Shown: positions 23,527-33,083 of the stretch, in pieces
Layout of the letters: the number at the start of each line of letters is the position of its first letter
Numbering within the stretch: the stretch's first letter is position 1
DNA from: Chlorokybus atmophyticus
Lineage: Eukaryota > Streptophyta > Chlorokybophyceae > Chlorokybales > Chlorokybaceae
NCBI GenBank assembly: GCA_009103225.1
Contig: RHPI01002823.1
Coordinates: 198,989 to 262,988, forward strand
Reading direction: 5' to 3'
Length of the DNA stretch: 64,000 nucleotides
Notes under the pieces: generated by a model
The model's database searches: none
What the model saw: the letters and a program-made list of their open reading frames with translations, nothing else
Told to the model about the DNA's origin: nothing
Translations under genes and position numbers: made by a program

Positions 23527-26500
23527 CTATGATGCAGACATGGCACATCGCTTTCTTGCAACAGGGCGTCTCCCCATCCGCTGGAGGGGTGGCTCTTCAA
23601 TGCGACAAATCAGCACACATGGTGCACGCGGGTGTGCAAGCTGCCTCTGCCACCAAACTCTGTTATCGCGTCGCAGGCGTAGCGACTCCCATCTGAGTGG
23701 CGCAGCATAACGCTCCACTGCCTCCTCGATCACCTGACGCCCATCTGCCGCCATACACCACCTGCTGGTCTTGGTGGTCTCGTCCAGCATGCGTTTATCC
23801 AGGCCCTCGACATGGCTGTCGTCACTCGTGTACTCCCCCGCATCGTCATTTTCTTCGAGCTTCCGCAGAATAAGCTCGATGTGCCGTATGACATACAGCC
23901 ACTGCCAGCCAAAGCATGCCAAGTACAGCTCAAATGGTTTTACTTGCCACCCAGTATGTTTGCTCAGGTAGTGGCACACATCTCGACCCGGATTAGTCGA
24001 CATCGACAGGTACATCTGCTGCAGCAGGTTGAAAGTCTGCTCCGCATATAGCTCTTGCACATTGCCGGGTTGCTGCGGCAGCAACAACACCATCATATCG
24101 AGGACGGCAAGGGGCAACAACGTACTACGGATGGCCATATCGTGTATGGGTTCCAACCACGGCCAATCCCAGAGGTCTGTTTAGACCGCATCTTCCGCGT
24201 TTGCTCCCACTTATTGCAAACTTTCGTCACCCACCTCGAGGCATGCCGCATGCGGTGATGCAGCGCGTCTTGGGCGTACTGTAGGGTGATCAACTCCTTT
24301 GCACTACGAGTCAGCCCCTCAAAGCGTCTGCGCGTTGGTGCTTTGAGCTTAGGCAGCTCGTGCCGCACCGGCTGTCTTTCTGGACGATGCTGAGCAGCCA
24401 CTTGACGCTGTAAACCCGCCTGTGCCTACTCAGAACACACAGTCAGCCCCAGAAAGGCTTCAAGGCGATGTGCTTCTTCTAATGTTGTAACGATGCCTCA
24501 CCTTTCCTTTTTTGATCCTGTCAGCGTCTTTTGTTCTAACAACCTTCTTCTTTTTTTTTTTGTCACCCTGCACATCCTGGAAGGCGCTCTCCGTGGCACT
24601 GTCACTCAGAGCAGGTAAGGCGTTATCTTCTTGCTCCACAGCCTTGCGCTTGTTGGTTGCCTCCCGTTCCTCCACGACCTCATGTTGCTTCATGAGGTCG
24701 AGCATGAAGCCTTTGTCTTTCAGCGCAGCTTTCAGGACACCTCGATCAATCTCTTTACCAACAAGACAGGCTGGGATCAATGTGGCAAGCTTAGAGGGAG
24801 AGGGCGAGCTACAGCTGCTTCTTGATGGAGATGCCTCCGGATGGTCAGAGTGCGGTGGCAAGTGAGTCTCCGCGGCAGGAAGGGAGGGTGCTGAATTGGG
24901 ATTGCGAGCATGTGGCTGTGGTTGAGGGGAGGCAGGATGTGCAGAACACTCGGCTGCTTCTTGCCTAGCACACGAAGGCAAGGCCTGAGGCGTTGGCGCA
25001 GCATTCTGGGTCACAGCCGGTGGTAGCGGGGAATTGGCAACGCCTTTTCGCCACTCTCCGATCAGGTGTGTTACCTCCAATGGCACTTCATGCATAGGCC
25101 ACGACCACTGTTCGGTGCTTGCAAACTTGAGGAGCCAAAAGTGTGCTTCTGGCTCATCAGGAGCAGTGTTGCCCACCACCAGGACTGAGTTGGGGGCTTC
25201 TTTATTTCCAACCCAAACTGCGCTGCCGGGCCGTGGCACCCATTCCCCATGCTCGCGCTGAACGATCACGCAGCCAATCAACAAGCCCAGCTTGTTGGCA
25301 AACATGGTCATCATGGTCATGTCATGGTCATCATAATCTGCAGGTGCTTGACGTACACATCTTTTCTCCGCACGATCTGTCGCACCTTGGCCATGGCTAG
25401 GTCAATGTTGCAGTTGACATCAGCCAACATGGTCGCAGGCAGTTTGTCGTAATACTGCGCCATCTCTCCCGCGGCACCAGTGGCTGTGCAGAAGTCTAGG
25501 ATTCTGCTCGCCACACCTGCATCGACAGCCTTGGCGGTGATCTTGCGGAGAGTGTGCCCCCTGCCGTCGTCGTCCATGGTGTCCAGCATGGCCCAAAATC
25601 TGCTCGAGCTGGGGCACTTGTGATCATTCAGGACACTTTGCGCTATGGATGGCCTGGCGCAAAATACACAATGGTAGAAGCAATTACCATCCGTTGGCGC
25701 ATTGAAGTGGTCCCATGAGGCGAGCTGGCCACCTAGCATGACTGATGGCCGTATGCGGGTTGCGGCCAGCTCCTCTGATGACTCGCTGGCAGGTGGTGAC
25801 CCCTGCTGCATGCGCATACAGCACTCACATGGTGTGTCCAACTGTGGACGGCAAGAGTCACAGTGACTGATAAAGTACCTGAGATTGGGGCAGACTGCCG
25901 GCTTCAACTTGCAGCGGGTGGGGTAAGGTAGGTGCAGAAGCCACATCGATTGTTGCATTTTGCTGTGGTCTCGCCGGTGGCGGCAAGAAGGATTGTTGCC
26001 CCGCAATCACCGGTGCTGCTCGTGGAGGAGATGGCACTGCATGAAGGACTGGTGCCGCGGAAGGTGGTTGCGCTCTGGCTGGGAGGGGAGCAGGAGCTGC
26101 AGGTGAGACCACTTGTGCATGCAGCAAGGGGGGCTGTATACAGGACCCAGGATAAGATGGCTCACAATGTTGCAAAGGACGAATATAAGCTTATGCAGTG
26201 CCTGACGCATTGTTACCAAGGCACGAGCATAAAAGACAGCGACTTACCTCAATGGCCCGTGGGTTGCATGGAGCAGGGGAAGCCATGGGGGCTGACAAGG
26301 TGGTATTGGCTGCACTCTCCCTGCCACCCTCCATGGCAGACTCGTCACGGAGCTCGTGAGCCATGGGCACATCATGCGCCACTGCCCCAATGGACATGTC
26401 GGGATTCAACAGGCCAACAGGCATGTTAAACTGATGCCGCATTGCCGCCGCGCTCATCGGCAAGTGGGATCGAAGGACCAGTTGCTGGGATTAAATCCAG

Positions 26501-27270
26501 GCTTGCATAGGAGCTCCAACAGGATCTAGTGCACTGTGGTGCTGTCAACCAATCACATGTGGGTTAGCTGCATGCTTGCAACACTGCAATTGCAATAGTT
26601 AACTGCGTCACACCGTCATCAGTTGGTTGCTTCGAACAGTCACCTGCGGCATTGCTGGTTGATGCACGAATGATTGCATGGACTGCGTCATTGCTGGTTG
26701 ATGCACTATTGGTTGAATGCCGGACGAATGGCCACGCGCTCCTGTTCTCAAACCCAGCCAATTTCGTTCGGCACGCGCGCGCGACTTCGCACGCTCACGC
26801 ACATCCTAGCATGCAAAGGTAGGCATGCATTGGGGCCGACATTGCAGTCAACATGCACAGCGAGATTGGCAACAACATACCGCCGCCCAGCTCTGTCTAT
26901 CTGCTCTTGCTTCCGCAATGTCGGCTTGACTCTAGGGTGGGTATGGGTGAATAGTGGAGGCCTGCAGCCACGCTACATATATCACATGGACTGCGCTAAA
27001 AAACAAATTGCTCTTGCAAGGAAATGCATGTGACTGTTGAGCGTACCTCTGCATTCCTTTGTGCTTGTTCCCACATCCGCAATTGGTTCCGCATGGTTCT
27101 GACAATGGGGCTCCAAGGACTGCAGCTCCTGATCCACTCCTTGTTGCAGAAAGCGAGCCACCAAGCAGCTCTCTGTGTGAAGATGGTATTTAATGGCTTG
27201 CCTGTTGGTTTGTCCAATGTTGGTGATGCATGTTGGACAGCCCCATTGCTGACGCCTGCCATGATCCATC
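23527..27270 (-). CDS. Large protein with OTU-like cysteine protease signature (left-arm copy)
   Basis: OTU enzymes remove ubiquitin. Exons, approximate in the left arm and mirrored from the right copy: about 27269-27048 (zinc-finger-like CPTCITNIGQTNRQAIKYHL, then HTESC), 26962-26882, 26806-26645, 26542-26249, 26134-25880 (Pro/Ala-rich), about 25842-24502, 24419-about 24183, then 24183-23527. The catalytic-type block is APTDGNCFYHCVF near 25690, matching Asp-Gly-Asn-Cys, and a late His in EAHFWLLKF near 25140 fits the second catalytic residue. Downstream is Pro/Ser-rich, then Lys-rich (KKKKKVVRTKDADRIKKGK). Two disruptions: a 26-nt micro-insertion near 25310-25336 shifts the frame between the two catalytic blocks, and a frame change occurs near 24183. 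The left copy is therefore probably damaged. OTU identity rests on two short motifs. Confidence 0.5.
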
Positions 27271-27459
27271 ACGTGGCGACCGGTAGTAGCTGGCTTCGTT
27301 GCTTGAACTCTTACGACCACAACTTCTCGCAAGATGTGCCACGCCGCCGCCGCCGCCGCCGCCTCCTCCGACTCCTGGTCCTCCGCCTCCTAGTCGAACC
27401 CAGGCCCATCAAGCCTGACATTCGACCCGTCATCGACCTGGTGCCCCTGCGTGCCATCA

Positions 27460-27865
27460 TCCGGCCATCAATGAAGCGTGTTTGGGTGAGTGCATGCTAA
27501 CTCCCATTTGGGCTGATCGAGCAATGCCTCTGTCGTACCATGGATGGTACGACAGAGCCATTGTACGGCAATCGCTGGGGTTGGACGAGAGATGCCTCTG
27601 TCGTACCATAAATGTTACGACACAACCATTGGTAACAATGGTTGTACGAAGCATGCATGGCACGAATGCATAAGTCGTACCATCAACCATAGGAGCAAGG
27701 ACGCACTACAAGTGCGACTCTAGTGCGGGACTCTAGACGTTCAAAACCGCCTCATTTTCGTTTTCGCGCCTCATACATTCGGGCGGGCCAACCGGCGGCG
27801 GCAGCGTTGGAGGCGGCAGCGCCACTTACAGCTAAACAGGCGGCACCCGACTATCAGTTGGAGAG
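27460..27865. promoter_or_regulatory. Divergent promoter region with perfect and imperfect palindromes (left arm)
   Basis: Lies between the OTU-like gene (minus) and the 393-aa gene (plus). A 14-bp perfect inverted repeat with a 2-base loop occupies 27528-27557 (CTCTGTCGTACCAT / ATGGTACGACAGAG). GTCGTACCAT recurs near 27600 and 27673, and an AACCATTG/CAATGGTT hairpin lies near 27629. Such sites would suit a dimeric regulator or transposase; the function is inferred. Confidence 0.5.
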
Positions 27866-29693
27866 ATGCCTCGTGGTCCATCCGTAAGTGCACCTCGTCG
27901 TGGAGGTCGGCGCCAGTTGTCCACATTGCCCCCAGTGTTCAACCAGGCAACCGTCGCCAACCAATCGCAGCAAGACCCCGCGCTAACGCCCAGCACATCA
28001 CAACAACTCCACCTGACACCGCAGTCGCAAGGGCAAGCTAGACTGCATGCGTTCTTGATGCACTGTGCACGTTGCTTCTTGCTCAACTTCTAACTTGGAT
28101 GCTTGCTTCTATCATGACTAGCACAGTGACTCACTGCATGCGTTCTGGATACACTGTGCACGTTGTTCTTCTTTTGCAACTGTGAGGGTTGCATCTTTCA
28201 TGGCTGGCAGCATGACTCATGTGGTTGTGCTTGCAGAGGGTCGATTGGAACCCCCAACCCAAACGCATTTGGCCGTGACGTGGCAACCTCGGCCGTCAGC
28301 AACCCTTCCCCAAGCAAGTGGAAGATTGGCAACGAGGTAAGCACTGTGTGACACTGTGACACTGTGTGTATGTGTGTAACGGATTGTTCTTCTGTGGACA
28401 GCATTTGCGAGATGCCGTCGTTGAAATCATAAACGGCCACTGGGTAGAGAGCCACGTTTATCCCAAGGAGGACACTATTCGTAACGTCATGTGTCAGGTG
28501 CTGTGAATGCTTCATGACCGCACTGCACCGTGACACTGACCAACCTGCCCGTGACAGGTAGTTGGCTTCGACCATGACGACGAGGCCGATGCGGCCAAGT
28601 TCTATGAGGTGTACTGGACTCCCAAGGAGTGCCCCTTCCACTGGAGTGTCGCCCTGAAGAAAGCTACGCAGGTCCGGTCTGAGAACGTCACCAAGATCAA
28701 GCATGTCCTTGAGAAGGAGTACAAGTGGACACTGTTTAACAGCAACAAGCGCAAGTGAGTTGGGTCCCTCACCACCATGTCTGCTATGCAACACTGCCTT
28801 CTTACTCAGCCTCCATACACACGTACTCATCTCGCCTATTGTAACCGATTCAATCAGGCACATCGACGCCCTAATGGACCCCGAGACCCAAAAAGCCCAG
28901 ATGCGCAACGCGCTCCAAAGTAAGTCACAGGCACTATTCTAGCCTGGTGCAGGCTCAACTTGAACTATCTATTTCGTGACTAATGCCTTGTCGGTATGAC
29001 TGTCGCAGACAAGTCATGGCGGAGATTTGAGGTGACCGACACTGCAGACCCGGAGCGGAGGAGATACATCCATGAATGGGGCAATCCCATAATCTGGCAA
29101 ATGATCGTGCAATGCTGGTCTTACGCCGTCACTACACCTGGTCGCCGGCAGCTGACAGTCAACCACCTCGCATACCTGTTGCTTACGGTGAGCACTCTGA
29201 ACTCCATCATTAGCAATTCAGGAATGCTGTAGCCCCAAACTACAGGCTTGCAGACGCGTTGCAGTGAATAGTGGCTTTCGATGCCACTAAGACATGCCTG
29301 TAAACTACGCAGGTGGAGCGCATCCTAAAGGGCAAGGATGGAGACCCTCTCCTAGCTGCCAGCATAGACACACATGAAGAGTACCTCAGCGAAATCAACA
29401 CCATAATCATGTCAATGAAGCGGGAGATGAGGCAACGGTACGCAGCCCTCCAGCCATTCACCCTTGTGAAACGCCGCACTGCATCTTGTGTCGAATACCT
29501 GAAAGATCCCAATCGGCGCCGGTCGCAAGAGACAGCAGCTCGTGACCCGCTCGCTGAGGCAGAAGCGGCATTTGATTGGCTGGCACAACCGTTTGAGGAG
29601 GAAGAGCAAGCTCCGGCATCTCCTCCACAGGCCCCAGCGCGTGGTGCTTTGTTCCGTAATGACGAGCAAAGCGATGATGGAGAGGAGCTGTAG
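27866..29693 (+). CDS. Conserved 393-aa protein of the inverted-repeat element, left copy (unknown function)
   Basis: Seven exons join cleanly in frame: 27866-28032, 28237-28336, 28402-28497, 28558-28754, 28858-28919, 29009-29187, 29313-29693 (TAG), 394 codons including the stop. The first intron is GC-AG (GG/GCAAGC). N-terminus is basic and Gln/Pro-rich (MPRGPSVSAPRRGGRRQ). The centre has SPSKWKIGNE, HLRDAVVEIINGHWVESHVY and VVGFDHDDEADAAKFYEVYW. The C-terminus is acidic (NDEQSDDGEEL). No catalytic motif or family is recognised. A second copy is found at 37755-39582 with exactly mirrored exon coordinates (position sum 67448 throughout). Preservation of splice sites and frame in both copies indicates a real gene. 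Confidence 0.7.
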
Positions 29694-30029
29694 CGCAGTT
29701 GGTAGTCCGTTTAGCTGGTAGTGTACATAGCTACAAGGCTCTTGTGACTGAGTGTTGTGCATCTTAAACCAGCTCAGTCAATCGTCATTATGCTCATGCA
29801 CATCAATACTTGCATCCATATGATATACAATAGAACTGCATTCGAGTCACATAATCGAACTACAAGCCTTGGCAAGTGATTGAGAGACACTGTACACATT
29901 TACACAGGTACATGTACACAGCACAGGCACATAACAATGCTGGAAGTCAGTGACAATCGCGTGTAGTCAAGCTATGCAAATACATATGACGACAGTTAGG
30001 CATTTGTCACCTTCAGTTGTTAAAGAATG

Positions 30030-30420
30030 CATTATTTTGTCGATAATTACCTAGTTGGTGCTTGTTAATTAGGCTTAGTCGCCTGCGCTGGACTGGTGTG
30101 TAACCTGCAGGTGCCTGTCACATAGGCTGAGTCACCTAAGTAATACTAATGTGTAACTTGCAGGTGCCCGTTGATTAGTTGTAGTCACCTAATAAGGCCT
30201 GATGTGTAACTAACAGTTGCCTGTAAATTACACAAAGTCATTTGTTGAGGCCTGGTGTGTGACTAACAGGTGCCTGTTAATTATATGAAGTCACCTGTTA
30301 AGGCCTGATGTGTAACTAACAGGTGCATGTTAATTAGGCATAGTCAACTGTTAAAGACTAAATTGTAACAAAAAGGGCCTGATAGTAACGGAAGTTACTA
30401 TTAGGTCCCCGTATCAAGAT
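30030..30420 (+). repeat. Degenerate ~60-bp tandem repeats ending in a hairpin (left arm)
   Basis: About five copies of a unit built on TAGTCACCTGTTAAGGCCTG, ATGTGTAACTAACAGG and TGCCTGTTAATTA. The array ends with an inverted repeat at 30375-30409 (GGGCCTGATAGTAAC / GTTACTATTAGGTCCC, one mismatch). This looks like subterminal sequence of a transposon. The mirrored array is at about 32130-32500. Confidence 0.7.
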
Positions 30421-30521
30421 TACAGGTGGCCTCAGCCACGACAGTCTAAATTAGTGTCCTCAGGTGCACGGCCGTTGCCAATATGTAGTCGGCCGGCAGG
30501 GAAAACATATTGCGACAACCT

Positions 30522-32026
30522 TGCAGGTCGCAAATTTAATTGGTTTCGAAGTGATTGCCACGTACTTGTGTCGGGTGAACATGTTGGCTGCGCTGCTTCC
30601 AGTAGTAATGATGTGGACGAAGCCGGGGTCGTTCATCATTATGTACAAGTAAACTCGATGGAGTTTACGTATGCCCATCAGTCGGCATGCATCAACCTAG
30701 GTCTTCAATTGCTTTATACGGCCTTAATATAGATGGACTCATTGCATACACTGGCATTTGTCTGCACGATGTTCATGTTTTGTGCATAGTTACATGACAA
30801 ACTGTGCAGATGGCTTGAACTTCGACCGTTTTCGAAGTTTGATTGGAAACTTGAAGTCAAGGCCATCGCTGTCATACTGCATGATGCCAGCCGCGTGCCC
30901 TCACATTCGCGCCGCAGTGCTCGCCCCGATCGATCGCCGTGGGATCAACATGAATGACAATACGATACTCCCATACAAGTTTTTTGTATCCTCGTACCAT
31001 ACACGATGTTTGACGTCGTAAATTGTTTGGATCGGGGGCTGTTGGTGGAGGACGTCCCCTTTGCATGCGATGTCTTCAAGAGACAATTTCCCTCAAGTTG
31101 AGGGATTTTGTACGGCAATTGCCTGCATGCTTACAGGTGAATTAGTTGCGCTATAATTAACATGTATATAATTGTTGCTGCAGTTACATATGAGTGTTTG
31201 TAGCCTATGGTGGGCGTGCATGACAACGCATTTTGCCTCATTAACGGCAATGACCATATTGTTGGCGCATGCCTGCACAAAAACATTATTTTTCGGATTG
31301 GACGTGAAGGGGCCACAGAGCAAAAACGATTTGACGACTTGGTGTGGAGGATGGGGAACAAGTATTGTCATTCAACGAGTGGAGCGTTGAGATTGGTAAT
31401 GTGTACTGCAGCTATAATTTGTTAATGTATTTAGCCCAGCATGGTCTACATGCCAGCCACTCGTCTGTGTGGAATCACGGGTGTCGTCCTTGTGTGTGTC
31501 AAGGGAAAAACGTAAACATTCGTGATGACCCGTTGTATGGGATATGGACTTGCCCTCGATGTGTCTTAGGTGAGGGTTGCATTGGATATCCTGTGCGCTA
31601 TATAGTGTATGCATCACGGGTCTTCATGATCTCGCAGGCCCATCTCAGAACCATCATGACCATGTAATCCTCGTGTATGGCAAGCAGTGTCGCTTGATGC
31701 GCTGTCTCTGTTAATAGATCGCATCACGCATGATGCAGCTGCTGAAGCAGCTCATGATGCCCCACCAGCTGATGGGGCGCTGCCGCGCAATGCTTTTAAC
31801 CGCGCGTGTGCGTTGCATGAGACGTATGATGTCAATTTGTCTGAGTACCTTAATCTCAAGACGCCTTGATGTCTTAAGCCAACAACTATGATTGTGGTTG
31901 AACTTTTGCAGCGCCCTGGTAATCTGGTGTTGGTAAGTACTTGGGCATGTTGTCTTTGAGCAGGGCCAGGATGTAGATGTTGATGATATAATCATTGCAG
32001 TGGCCACCCAACATGGCACACGTCGT
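30522..32026. other. Loop of the giant inverted repeat
   Basis: Single-copy sequence between the arms. It has broken plus-strand coding fragments, including a Cys-rich piece (HGCRPCVCQGKNV, then GIWTCPRCVLGEG) near 31470-31570 and SLDALSLLIDRITHDAAAE near 31687-31870. No family is recognised and no continuous frame is visible. It may be host sequence trapped between two inverted elements, or a distinct insertion. Confidence 0.5.
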
Positions 32027-32129
32027 CGCAATATGTTTTCCCTGCCGGCCGACTAAATATTGGCAACGGCCGTGCACCTAAGGACACTAATCTAGACTGT
32101 CGTGGCTAAGTCCACCTGTAATCTTGATA

Positions 32130-32500
32130 CAGGGACCTAATTGTACTTTCGTTACTATCAGGCCCTTTTTGTTATAACTTAGTCTTTAACAGTTGACTAT
32201 GCCTAACTAACAGGCGCATGTTAGTTACCTATCACGCCCTAAAAGATGACTTTATATAATTCACAGGCACCTGTTAGTTACACATCAGGCCTTAACAGGT
32301 GACTTCATATAATTTACAGGCACCTGTAAGTTACACATCAGGCCTTAACAGGTGACTACACCTAATTAGCAGGCACTCGCAAATTACACATCAGTATTAC
32401 TTAGGTGCCTCAGCCTATGTGACAGGCACCTGCAAATTACACACCAGTCCACCGCAGGCGACTAAGCCTAATTCACAAGCACCAACTAGGTAATTATCGA
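32130..32500 (-). repeat. Degenerate ~60-bp tandem repeats ending in a hairpin (right arm)
   Basis: Reverse-complement partner of the array at 30030-30420, with several small differences. The hairpin is at 32132-32165 and its stem has more mismatches than the left one. Confidence 0.7.
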
Positions 32501-32617
32501 CAAAATAATGCATTTATTAACAACTGAAGGTGATTAATGCCTAACTGTCGTCATATGTATTTGCATAGCTTGACTACACGCGACTGTCACTGACTGCCAG
32601 CATTGTTATGTGCCTGT

Positions 32618-33041
32618 TGTTGAAGGACTAGCATGCACATGTAGCTGAGGCAAGCATAGATACACAGAGACAGAGCTACCGCCACCAGAGCATACACAAG
32701 TCACATCACATTCATCTATTACAAGTTGTCCGATGGTTCTTATACCAGCCAGCTACACACACGTCTACGTTTGCAAGCACTGCGTAAGCTATACTCAGAC
32801 TTTTGACGCACTCAAAGCTGTGTTGTCTTCCTTACAACCAGAGCTTTCCAACAAGCTCTGACACGCCTAATATGAGTAAGTATACGCGGAGATACGAAGC
32901 AGTTAGTAAGGCTCCAGTCTGGAGTCCGGAGTCTGGTCCGACGATGCCATCTTGCTAAGTCCGGACCTAGTGCTCGTCCTTACGACCTTCTACTCCTGTG
33001 TGGAGGGTCGATGCTGATCGTATGTAGGAATACTCTCAACA
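32618..33041 (-). repeat. 3' LTR of the copia element
   Basis: Lies downstream of pol on the minus strand. The adjacent GCGTGGGAG, read on the minus strand just before the LTR, fits a short polypurine tract. Confidence 0.93.
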
Positions 33042-33083
33042 CTCCCACGCGAGCAGCTTGACCTCCGACGCTTGCTCCTGTAG

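Larger units (their letters stand above)
25273..30521 (+). repeat. Left arm of a giant inverted repeat
   Basis: Matches the reverse complement of 32027-42148 once the copia insertion is removed. Arm length is about 5.2 kb. Mirrored positions sum to 67447-67448 across 26.0-29.7 kb, with only scattered substitutions (for example Ala to Val and Asp to Asn in the 393-aa gene). The outer edge is near 25272 / 42148, inside the OTU-like gene; the inner edge is near 30521 / 32027. Confidence 0.9.

Noticed and set aside
27330-27500. Arg-rich ORF (RRRRRRR) near the start of the OTU-like gene
   Set aside because: It arises from a GCC/GGC microsatellite; no splice or start evidence that it is coding.
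29686-29730. tRNA-like words (TAGCGCAGTTGGTAGT) after the 393-aa gene
   Set aside because: It resembles a D-arm, but no B box, no acceptor stem and no anticodon arm can be folded downstream.
30375-30409. Helitron 3' end
   Set aside because: There is a hairpin but no CTRR end directly after it, no TC start found, and no Rep/helicase gene.
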